DNA of 5,283 nucleotides from Candidatus Geothermarchaeota archaeon (GTDB taxonomy: Archaea > Thermoproteota > Nitrososphaeria > Geothermarchaeales > JDFR-13). Within the stretch, counting starts at the first letter, position 1, and every line of letters starts with the position of its first letter. Of this stretch, positions 1 through 5,283 are shown in pieces. Position numbers and translations under genes: made by a program. The notes under the pieces were generated by a model, which made no database searches, had not been told where the DNA came from, and was given only the letters and a program-made list of their open reading frames with translations. Where the stretch lies: the NCBI GenBank assembly GCA_015522055.1, contig WAMZ01000134.1:1-5283 (forward strand), in the 5' to 3' direction.

Positions 1-2
1 TA

Positions 3-1004
3 ATCGCTGGATTTATACATTCTATTCATAGAAGGGAATTGAATATTATTTCATATAGTATTATAGGGATGTTCCTATCCATGATTCTATTCTTTACATG
101 GAATCCATATCTATTCATACTTGGTAGAGGATTGATAGGCTTCTTTGAGTCATTCGTGTTTGTCGGATATATCGGTGTATTGCTAACTATTTTCAAGGGC
201 CATGAAGAGGGTACATATGCTATAGGCAAGTTCTTCTCTATCATGGGGTTAGGCCTAGTCTTGGGCCCACTTCTCGGCGCCTACTACGTCAAGTCTAGGC
301 TATACATTCTATCTTTCCCGGTCTCGATGCTATTGACTGTATTGGCGTATATCCTGGTTAGGAGGGGGGCTTCATATATCCCCTCGAATAATCCATCTAG
401 AAATAGGCCTAGGTTCTCCCTCTCACCACCAAAATTCGGTTTCATTCTCTCCCTGGCTATATTCATGATTCTTGTCGTAGGTTCCGTTGATGGCGTTATC
501 CAGTCTAGAAGTGTGATTTGGTTTGATAAACTTGGGGTCGACCCTGCACTGGGAGGGGTTCTAATGACTATATACTACTTGTTTACAATAGGTACGGAGG
601 TATTTGTCCCATATCTTTATAAGAAGATTAGATGGAGGGTTTTCATCTATTTATTGGGTGTCACGTTCACGGCCTTGATGATGTGCATATTTTATCCCAT
701 TAGTAGGCTCCCAAATAATAGCTACATCTACCTACTTTATCTCTCGACTCTAGCATTTGTATATGCTTTGGATATCGGGATAATCTCCCCATTGGGTACA
801 GAGAGGCTGGTGAGGTCCTTTGGAGACAATTATTTGATCGGCTCTGGATTCGTTAATACGATATGGTCTTTCAGCTATTTTATTACACCATCTATATTGG
901 GATATATAGGGACGTCTGCCTATACCGATACTATTCTACTGGCAGCGATAAATATTATTGTTATGTTATTAGGACTCATCTTATTGTCTAGGAGGGGTTA
1001 TTGA
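3..1004 (+). CDS. MFS transporter, 5'-truncated by the window edge
   Basis: Integral membrane transporter of the major facilitator superfamily; the substrate cannot be told from sequence. The reading frame is open to the left edge, so the TTG at 39 is not the true start. The 12 codons before it read as the end of helix 2 and the 2-3 loop (AGFIHSIHRREL), a degenerate form of MFS motif A (G-x-x-x-D-R-x-G-R-R) in which the Asp is Ser. 333 residues are visible, forming about ten hydrophobic segments that fit helices 3-12. These include the helix-4 Arg (LGRGLIGF) and a Gly-rich helix 5 (GLGLVLGPLLGAYY). A charged, Pro/Arg/Ser-rich loop of about 25 residues separates helices 6 and 7. About 55 N-terminal residues are missing, giving about 390 in total, usual for the family. 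It lies 61 bases upstream of a carbamoyltransferase gene on the same strand. Family call is secure; direction of transport is unknown. Confidence 0.88.
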   Translation: MAGFIHSIHRRELNIISYSIIGMFLSMILFFTWNPYLFILGRGLIGFFESFVFVGYIGVLLTIFKGHEEGTYAIGKFFSIMGLGLVLGPLLGAYYVKSRLYILSFPVSMLLTVLAYILVRRGASYIPSNNPSRNRPRFSLSPPKFGFILSLAIFMILVVGSVDGVIQSRSVIWFDKLGVDPALGGVLMTIYYLFTIGTEVFVPYLYKKIRWRVFIYLLGVTFTALMMCIFYPISRLPNNSYIYLLYLSTLAFVYALDIGIISPLGTERLVRSFGDNYLIGSGFVNTIWSFSYFITPSILGYIGTSAYTDTILLAAINIIVMLLGLILLSRRGY

Positions 1005-1030
1005 GATTTATTTACCTTCCCTTTGATAGG

Positions 1031-1040
1031 TTATATTATT
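1031..1040 (+). promoter_or_regulatory. Possible archaeal TATA box for the carbamoyltransferase gene
   Basis: TTATATTATT lies in the 61-base gap between the MFS stop and the ATG at 1066. An archaeal TATA element usually sits about 25-27 bases before the transcription start. That would place the start near 1060-1062 and give a very short leader. The gap is also pyrimidine-rich just after the MFS stop (1005-1028), which could help end upstream transcripts. If real, the carbamoyltransferase and second MFS gene could be transcribed independently of the first transporter. Weak call, because AT-rich octamers are common here. Confidence 0.3.
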
Positions 1041-1054
1041 GCCGGTTATCTTTT

Positions 1055-1064
1055 GGGGTGGGTG
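1055..1064 (+). promoter_or_regulatory. Shine-Dalgarno that fixes the carbamoyltransferase start
   Basis: GGGGTGGGTG precedes the ATG at 1066. Its GGTG core (1057-1060) is five bases from the ATG and matches the archaeal 16S 3' end. It favours the ATG over the in-frame TTG at 1039, which would add nine residues before the conserved N-terminus. Confidence 0.55.
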
Positions 1065-1065
1065 T

Positions 1066-2004
1066 ATGCGGTCGGTATTAAAAGGTAGGGACTTCCTGAC
1101 TCTCATGGACTTTACTCGTGAGGAGATAGAGTATGTTATTGATGTATCCCTGGAATTTAAGATGTTATATGGTGTAAGGGCTCCACATGAATATCTCAGG
1201 GGGAGGGTTATTGGACTGTTATTCGAGAAGCCATCTACGAGGACTAGGGTGTCTTTTATGGCTGCTGCAGCCCATTTAGGAGCTATACCTATCCAGCTTA
1301 ACCCTAATGTTATGCAGGTGGCCAGGGGGGAGCCGATAAAGGATACTGCTAGGGTATTGGATAGATATTTAGATGCACTGGTGATAAGGACGTTTGGCCA
1401 GGAGATTGTTGAGGAGTATGCGGAGTGGATGGAGCGCCCCGTTATAAATGCATTGACAGACCTTACGCACCCGATGCAGGGGCTTGCTGATCTAATGACG
1501 ATATGGGAGTTCAAGGGGAGGGGGAGGAGGATAAAGATAGGGTATGTCGGTGATATATGGAATGTCTGCCACTCACTCATGATTATATCGAGTATATTTG
1601 GATATGAGATGTATATAGCTAGGCCTAAGGGCTATGATGCGGATAAGAGGGTCTTGGACTTTGTTGATGAGATGTCTAGGAGGAGTGGTGCCAATATAGT
1701 ATTTACGGAGGACTTGGAGGAGGCTTTTAAGGATGCTGATGTTGTCTATGCAAATACCTGGCATAGCATGGGTGGCCCTGAGGCTGAGAAGGATAAGCGG
1801 CTTAGGGACTGGGCCGGGTATCAGGCTAATGAGGAAGATACCAAGGTTGCGAAGGAGGATTTCATATTTATGCATTGCCTCCCTGGATATAGGGGTGAGG
1901 AGATGACCGATGCAATTATTGAAGGGCCTCACAGCGTGGTATTCCATCAGGCTGAGAATAGGATGCATACGGAGAAGGCTGTCTTGGCACTGGTGGTTCC
2001 CTAG
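1066..2004 (+). CDS. argF: Ornithine carbamoyltransferase family protein (atypical substrate site)
   Basis: Cytosolic transcarbamylase. The classical enzyme transfers carbamoyl from carbamoyl phosphate to ornithine, giving citrulline for arginine synthesis, or runs backwards in catabolism. It has 312 residues, the usual length. Carbamoyl-phosphate motifs are intact: FEKPSTRTR (53-61), RGEPIKDTA (87-95), HPMQ (135-138) and HCLP (270-273, Cys271). The C-terminal SVVFHQAENRMHTEKA helix region is typical. Departures from most ornithine enzymes: STRTRxSFE has Met65 for Glu; HPCQ is HPMQ; GDGNNV is GDIWNV (162-167, Trp165); and the D-x-W-x-S-M-G ornithine loop reads NTWHSMG (230-236), with Asn for the Asp that contacts the substrate's amino group in classical structures. 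SMG is kept, so it is not a putrescine-type enzyme. The start is the ATG with a good Shine-Dalgarno. A second MFS gene follows 26 bases downstream. The family is near certain; ornithine as the substrate, and so the symbol, is provisional. Confidence 0.9.
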   Translation: MRSVLKGRDFLTLMDFTREEIEYVIDVSLEFKMLYGVRAPHEYLRGRVIGLLFEKPSTRTRVSFMAAAAHLGAIPIQLNPNVMQVARGEPIKDTARVLDRYLDALVIRTFGQEIVEEYAEWMERPVINALTDLTHPMQGLADLMTIWEFKGRGRRIKIGYVGDIWNVCHSLMIISSIFGYEMYIARPKGYDADKRVLDFVDEMSRRSGANIVFTEDLEEAFKDADVVYANTWHSMGGPEAEKDKRLRDWAGYQANEEDTKVAKEDFIFMHCLPGYRGEEMTDAIIEGPHSVVFHQAENRMHTEKAVLALVVP

Positions 2005-2030
2005 GGTAATAAGGGTGGTGGGTCCCGGGG

Positions 2031-3206
2031 TTGGATGAGGATAAGATTAAATATTTGATAGTTGTTGTCTCGATATCGACATTCGCATTCTGGATATCTA
2101 GTACTATGCTCCGCCCAGTCTTCCCTCTATATCTAAGTTACATTGGCTTCACCGAGTTTGAGATTGGGATTGTACTTAGCATCCCTCAGCTACTGTCTAT
2201 ATTTCTCCGAGTACCTCTATCGAGTAAAGCTAAGGAGGTTGGTAGGGTACGTTTCCTCACGATGGCCATGGCTCTAAACACCCTCGCCTTATTACTATAT
2301 TTCTTGGCTACTAGTGATAAGCTGGTGGTGGTGTTGGCCCGGCTTGTGCATACGTTGCCTATAGCTGCTTTTGGGCCTGTAGCGATGGCTTATGTCTCGA
2401 TAATATCTCCTGAGAGGAGGCGTGGTGGTATAATGGGTGTATATTTATCCTCGGTTGGTTTGTCGGTTTTTCTAGGCCCACTAATAACATCTGGATTAAC
2501 AACAGTCATGGATATTAGAAGTGTATTCCTTGTAGCTGCATTACCGACATTATTGTGTGTCTTCCTATTGTTTAGGGTCTCTGGTGTAGATGTGGATGTA
2601 TTGAATGGTGATGGTGGGGGTGTTAATATAGTTGAGGGCCTTAGGCATCTATGGCGTAATAAAGGGTTTGTATTGATATGTATATCGGCATTACTATATA
2701 GTTCCTCCATGGGTTTCTTCCGTTCATTCTTCCCCCTCTTCTTAGAGAGTAGGTATCTTATTGGAGCTGGCATAATAAGTCTATTATACTCTGTTAGGGG
2801 GTTCACTAATGTACTGAGCCGCCCAGTATCAGGATTTTTATCAGATAGAATCGGGGTCGGCATTATGGTGGTCGGGGGCCTATTAATAACTTCTTTGATG
2901 CTCTTCATATTGTCTCTCCGACCTCCTTTGGAGGCTGTTGCATTGGTTATGGCTATTTATGGAGCGGCTTGGGGTGTTAGGGCTGTCTCTAGCATAAATT
3001 TTATAGGCTTCTACCTTAGTGATGAGGATAAAGAGATGGGTATGGCTATATTTTACAATATGTTTGATATAGGCGTCACCCTCGGTTCTGTGACTGGTGG
3101 TGCTCTATTGAGTATGTTTCCCTATGAAGATGTGTTTCTAATATATTCTGGAATAGTTTTTTTGGCGGCTATCGTTACTGTACCCCTAATACTTAAGGGT
3201 CTTTAG
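2031..3206 (+). CDS. MFS transporter, complete
   Basis: Complete 391-residue major facilitator with about twelve predicted membrane helices (roughly 8-30, 42-65, 74-94, 98-125, 132-158, 164-185, then six more from about 212 to the C-terminus). A polar Gly/Asp-rich central loop (about 186-211) separates the halves. The second half has a clear motif-A copy in the 8-9 loop (SGFLSDRIGVG), while the 2-3 loop copy (SSKAKEVGRVR) is degraded. The TTG at 2031 is the first usable start after an in-frame TAA at 2010-2012. GGTGGTGGG at 2014-2022 supplies a plausible ribosome site eight bases away. The gene sits 26 bases after the carbamoyltransferase, so it is probably in the same transcript and may move that enzyme's substrate or product. 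No substrate is recognisable. Its TAG directly abuts the stop of the convergent RidA gene. Confidence 0.9.
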   Translation: MDEDKIKYLIVVVSISTFAFWISSTMLRPVFPLYLSYIGFTEFEIGIVLSIPQLLSIFLRVPLSSKAKEVGRVRFLTMAMALNTLALLLYFLATSDKLVVVLARLVHTLPIAAFGPVAMAYVSIISPERRRGGIMGVYLSSVGLSVFLGPLITSGLTTVMDIRSVFLVAALPTLLCVFLLFRVSGVDVDVLNGDGGGVNIVEGLRHLWRNKGFVLICISALLYSSSMGFFRSFFPLFLESRYLIGAGIISLLYSVRGFTNVLSRPVSGFLSDRIGVGIMVVGGLLITSLMLFILSLRPPLEAVALVMAIYGAAWGVRAVSSINFIGFYLSDEDKEMGMAIFYNMFDIGVTLGSVTGGALLSMFPYEDVFLIYSGIVFLAAIVTVPLILKGL

Positions 3207-3584
3207 TTACTCCAATACCGCTATTGCATCCATCTCTATCAGCAGATCCTCCCTAGGTGGCTTGGCCGCCACGGTAGTCCTCGCAGGCCTCCATTTATCG
3301 AAGTATTTTGCATATACTTTGTTGAAGTCTCCATAGAACTTTGGATCCGATAGATACACCGTCACTTTAACGATGTTCCTCACATCTCCACCAGCTGCCT
3401 TAACGATCTCTATGACATTTTTTATGACTCTCTCTGTCTGGGTTGATATATCATCACCTACTAACTCGTTGGTCTCAGGGTCTATAGCCACTTGCCCTGA
3501 TATATACAATACGTTGCCGGCTTTAATGGCCTGGGAGTATGGTGCCAGGGGTTTCGGGGCTTTATCCGTTGATATGACCTCCAT
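3207..3584 (-). CDS. ridA: RidA family enamine/imine deaminase
   Basis: RidA (YjgF/YER057c/UK114) proteins are small trimeric cytosolic enzymes. They hydrolyse reactive enamine/imine intermediates, such as 2-aminoacrylate released by PLP enzymes, to the keto acid and ammonia. The 125-residue product has the family length and all its marks: APYSQAI (14-20, Tyr16), SGQ (29-31), TERVIKNVIEIVKAAGG, a VKVTVYL strand, RPARTTV with the carboxylate-binding Arg102, and IEMDAIA with Glu117 at the proposed catalytic position. I chose the ATG at 3584 because GGTGATC lies four bases upstream. The GTG at 3593 is itself part of that Shine-Dalgarno and would only add three residues. It lies 60 bases downstream of the CitE-like gene on the same strand, with an AT-rich tract between, so it may have its own promoter. 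The physiological substrate is not inferable, though an imine-forming step in the neighbouring pathway is possible. Confidence 0.93.
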   Translation of the reverse strand: MEVISTDKAPKPLAPYSQAIKAGNVLYISGQVAIDPETNELVGDDISTQTERVIKNVIEIVKAAGGDVRNIVKVTVYLSDPKFYGDFNKVYAKYFDKWRPARTTVAAKPPREDLLIEMDAIAVLE

Positions 3585-3588
3585 AAAG

Positions 3589-3594
3589 ATCACC
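3589..3594 (-). promoter_or_regulatory. Shine-Dalgarno of ridA
   Basis: On the - strand GGTGAT (extended to GGTGATC) lies just upstream of the ATG at 3584. It is perfectly complementary to the archaeal 16S 3' end (GAUCACC). The spacing of about four to five bases is right for the ATG and rules against the GTG inside the motif as the start. Confidence 0.75.
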
Positions 3595-3605
3595 TTTTGG
3601 GCACG

Positions 3606-3622
3606 TATAATAAAAATATATA
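3606..3622 (-). promoter_or_regulatory. AT-rich tract: possible ridA TATA box and/or terminator of the upstream gene
   Basis: Seventeen A/T bases in a row, reading TATATATTTTTATTATA on the - strand, occupy most of the gap between the CitE-like stop and the ridA start. The TATATATT part is centred about 34 bases before the ridA ATG, a distance that fits an archaeal TATA box with a short leader. The T5 run could also act as a T-rich archaeal terminator for the ligase-lyase transcript. The sequence does not separate these uses. Confidence 0.42.
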
Positions 3623-3644
3623 GGGGGTCTGATATTTACAGCAT

Positions 3645-4532
3645 CTATCTACTCTTTACCCATCTACTCTCTAGTTCATCGATTGCCTTCATAAGCCCTA
3701 ATATCTTTTTAGCTCTTTCATATGTAGGTTTGTCGATCATCTCGCTCCCTAGGGTTGTTGCTCCCTTACCTGTTTTTAAGGCGGCTTCGTAGGCTTCGAC
3801 CACTTTATTCGCCCAATTAATTTCCTCATTACTGGGTTTAAGTACTTGGTTAACTACATCTATTTGCCTCGGGTGGATGATGAGTTTTCCTCTATACCCC
3901 AATTCCTTCGCTTCACTCGTCTCTTTATATAGTCCATCCAAATCATCGATATCCGTATATACCTTGTCTATAGGTAGTATACCATAGGCGTGGGCCACCA
4001 GCGGTAGGTATGCCCTAGGGAATGCTATATTTCTATCTGTCGGCCTTGATATCCCCATGCTATATGTGAGGTCTTCAGCCCCAAGTGCCAGTCCTATTAT
4101 CCTATTACTTGAGGTTACAATATCTCTAATATTGACTACTCCCTTAGGCGTCTCTATTAATAATATGAACCCTACCTCCCCCTTTCTTATGCCCAATGAG
4201 TCTTCTCTCTCTCCAACGATTTTATCAATGTTTTTTATCTGGTTTGGGTCTTCGGATTTTGGTATTACTATACCCCTTAGACCATTGACGACCGCGTATT
4301 CTAAGTCCTTATCATATTCTTCGATGTTGATTCTGACGAACACATTGTGTCCATATTTTGATAATTTTGGTACCATATCCCTTATGAATATCCGGGCTGT
4401 ATCCTTCTCCGGAGAGGGGACTGAGTCCTCCAGATCGAGTATAACTGCATCTGGATATACGCCGTACATAAGCTTATACATCATCCTCATATTGTTTCCG
4501 GGTGTGAATAAGAGACTTCTATATATCTTCAC
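3645..4532 (-). CDS. CitE-like (HpcH/HpaI aldolase/citrate lyase family) acyl-CoA lyase
   Basis: TIM-barrel Mg-dependent lyase of the CitE / malyl-CoA lyase group. Members cleave 3-hydroxy-acyl-CoA thioesters (malyl-, citramalyl-, citryl-CoA) to acetyl- or propionyl-CoA plus a 2-oxo acid, or condense them in reverse. The 295 residues match CitE length. Family motifs in order: RSLLFTPGNN (5-14), VILDLEDSV (30-38), FVRIN with Arg67, IVIPKSE, LLIETPKGVVN with metal ligand Glu127, LALGAEDLTYSMG with metal ligand Asp154, GKLIIHPRQI (215-224) and C-terminal MIDKPTYERAKKIL. I prefer the GTG at 4532 because GGTGAGG lies about five bases upstream. A GTG at 4541, overlapping the preceding stop as GTGA, would add three residues. 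It directly follows a SucD-like gene, so its substrate is probably made by that CoA ligase. The acid itself (malate, citramalate, citrate or another) cannot be assigned. Confidence 0.88.
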   Translation of the reverse strand: MKIYRSLLFTPGNNMRMMYKLMYGVYPDAVILDLEDSVPSPEKDTARIFIRDMVPKLSKYGHNVFVRINIEEYDKDLEYAVVNGLRGIVIPKSEDPNQIKNIDKIVGEREDSLGIRKGEVGFILLIETPKGVVNIRDIVTSSNRIIGLALGAEDLTYSMGISRPTDRNIAFPRAYLPLVAHAYGILPIDKVYTDIDDLDGLYKETSEAKELGYRGKLIIHPRQIDVVNQVLKPSNEEINWANKVVEAYEAALKTGKGATTLGSEMIDKPTYERAKKILGLMKAIDELESRWVKSR

Positions 4533-4535
4533 GGC

Positions 4536-4542
4536 CCTCACC
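4536..4542 (-). promoter_or_regulatory. Shine-Dalgarno of the CitE-like gene, overlapping the upstream stop
   Basis: On the - strand GGTGAGG contains the TGA stop (4540-4538) of the SucD-like gene. It sits just ahead of the GTG at 4532. This arrangement implies translational coupling of the two genes and supports a shorter start than the GTG at 4541. Confidence 0.5.
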
Positions 4543-5281
4543 TTCTAATGATTTTCCGCAGGATAATCGGTATTTCCCCTGGCTCCTCAGCTATATGAGC
4601 ACCGGCCTCCTTGAGCATATTAACTTTCCTAGTGTAGCTGTCTTCGCCACCCTCGACGAATACACTAGAGTGGGAGTATCTTATGCCCCTCTGTACCCCC
4701 CTCCCAACTATATAAGCTACGACTGGTTTATCGAAGCCGCCGCCCATAATTAACTCGGCGGCTTCCTCCTCCATGACCCCGCCAACCTCACCGAATATAA
4801 CTACTGCGTGGGTCTCATCATCCGCCTGGAATAGCTCCAGTATCTCTGCTATTGTTGTACCTACTACCGCTTCGCTGCCCACGTGGATCGCTGTGGATAC
4901 CCCGAATCCATTCTTAGATAATAGCCATGAGACTGTGGTGGTCTGCCCTCCACTTCTTGATATGACGCCTATATTCCCCTTCTTGAAGACTTTCTGTGCC
5001 ATCTCCAGTGAACCACCTATCCATCCTACGACGGCCTCCCCGGGGCTTATGACGCCGATTGAGCCTGGGCCTATGAGTGTAATGCCTTTATTTCTCGCTA
5101 ATGCTACCATCTCCATAGTATCATGTAGTGGTACCCTTTCCACGGGCATTACAACGAGTTTTATATTGTTTTCGATGTCCTCCCTGACCGCCTCTATCAA
5201 CTTCGGCCCTGGGACGAATGTAACTGCTACATCGACAGGTCCATGCATAGATATAGCCTCCTCAACGCTATTATATACAGG
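4538..5281 (-). CDS. SucD-like acyl-CoA ligase alpha subunit (ADP-forming type), 5'-truncated
   Basis: Alpha-type subunit of a nucleoside-diphosphate-forming acid-CoA ligase (succinyl-CoA synthetase, malate thiokinase and relatives), which forms an acyl-CoA through an acyl phosphate and a phosphohistidine. The frame stays open past the ATG at 5248: the 11 preceding codons read PVYNSVEEAIS, matching the SucD stretch P-V-F-x-[ST]-V-x-E-A. That ATG is therefore internal, and about 50 residues of the CoA-binding Rossmann start lie outside the window. 247 residues are visible. Counting from Met 5248: IGPGSIGVISPGE (59-71), GNIGVISRSGG (91-101), GEVGGVMEEEAAE (153-165), KPVVAYIVG, and a His at 193 (codon 4670-4672) at the phosphorylated position. 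Two segments differ from standard SucD: SRSGTLTYE is SRSGGQTTT, and the RMGHAGAI context is RYSHSSVF. This suggests a substrate other than succinate. A beta (SucC-like) partner is expected upstream, beyond the right edge. The CitE-like gene follows at once. Confidence 0.88.
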   Translation of the reverse strand, partial: PVYNSVEEAISMHGPVDVAVTFVPGPKLIEAVREDIENNIKLVVMPVERVPLHDTMEMVALARNKGITLIGPGSIGVISPGEAVVGWIGGSLEMAQKVFKKGNIGVISRSGGQTTTVSWLLSKNGFGVSTAIHVGSEAVVGTTIAEILELFQADDETHAVVIFGEVGGVMEEEAAELIMGGGFDKPVVAYIVGRGVQRGIRYSHSSVFVEGGEDSYTRKVNMLKEAGAHIAEEPGEIPIILRKIIRR

Positions 5282-5283
5282 TA

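Noticed and set aside
1039..1065. TTG at 1039 as the carbamoyltransferase start
   Set aside because: It would add nine residues atypical of the family and would place the GGGGTGGGTG ribosome site inside the gene.
1008..1968. Two long - strand open frames (1008-1580 and 1573-1968)
   Set aside because: Both are antisense to the carbamoyltransferase, whose conserved motifs run through the whole span; their translations show no domain-like pattern.
2390..2908. A 172-codon - strand open frame
   Set aside because: It is antisense to the middle of the complete MFS gene; composition is a by-product of codon bias.
3157..3163. T7 run as a terminator for the MFS gene
   Set aside because: It is about 40 bases inside the coding region and encodes Val-Phe-Leu of the last helix, so it cannot end the mRNA usefully.
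3373..3792. Open frame of 139 codons on the + strand across the ridA/CitE-like junction
   Set aside because: It lies antisense to two well-recognised genes, crosses their intergenic gap, and its translation resembles no protein family.
4057..4548. A 163-codon + strand open frame opposite the CitE-like gene
   Set aside because: Antisense to conserved lyase motifs; no recognisable product and no ribosome site of note.
4538..5248. ATG at 5248 as the true start of the SucD-like gene
   Set aside because: The frame continues upstream with codons that fit the SucD family, and the CoA-binding N-terminal region would otherwise be missing.
4538..5281. SucD-like gene as an FdrA/AllF-type subunit of an oxamate-like transcarbamylase
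   Set aside because: FdrA is also SucD-related and a carbamoyltransferase is nearby, but this protein keeps the SucD phosphohistidine position and GEVGG region, is followed by a CitE-type lyase, and lies on the opposite strand from the carbamoyltransferase.
1..5283. CRISPR arrays, tRNA/rRNA genes, insertion sequences, integration sites
   Set aside because: No regularly spaced repeats, cloverleaf-like segments, transposase motifs or flanking inverted repeats were seen on either strand by eye.

Overview
The window looks like a gene-dense piece of a thermophilic archaeon, most likely a Thermoproteota (crenarchaeal) genome. Supporting signs are the very frequent AGG (Arg) and ATA (Ile) codons, TTG and GTG starts beside ATG, GGTG/GGTGA(TC)-type Shine-Dalgarno sequences complementary to the archaeal 16S 3' end, AT-rich TATA-like boxes close to start codons, and almost no intergenic DNA. 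Lineage below phylum level is a guess; a Thermoproteales-like genome would fit.

Left half, + strand: an MFS transporter cut by the left edge (helices 3-12 remain), then an ornithine-carbamoyltransferase-family enzyme, then a second, complete MFS transporter. The spacings are 61 and 26 bases, so the last two genes are probably co-transcribed and all three may be. The carbamoyltransferase keeps the carbamoyl-phosphate site (STRTR, HPxQ, HCLP), but several usually conserved positions differ, including the Asp of the D-x-W-x-S-M-G ornithine loop, which is Asn here.

Right half, - strand (transcribed right to left): a succinyl-CoA-ligase alpha-type (SucD-like) subunit cut by the right edge, a CitE-like (HpcH/HpaI) lyase starting within a few bases of its stop, then a RidA-family deaminase with its own possible promoter and a textbook Shine-Dalgarno. 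The ligase-lyase pair suggests that a carboxylic acid is activated to its CoA thioester and then cleaved by a retro-Claisen reaction. Malate thiokinase/malyl-CoA lyase, citramalyl-CoA or citryl-CoA chemistry are candidates. The substrate cannot be read from the sequence, and the SucD-like protein departs from ordinary succinyl-CoA synthetase around the active site.

The two gene groups converge and their stop codons touch (3204-3206 and 3207-3209) with no base between them. There are no RNA genes, insertion sequences, CRISPR arrays or long repeats that I can support, and no gene-free stretch over 300 bases. The points most worth following are the CoA-ligase/lyase module with atypical motifs and the transporter-flanked atypical carbamoyltransferase. 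A shared pathway between them is only speculation.
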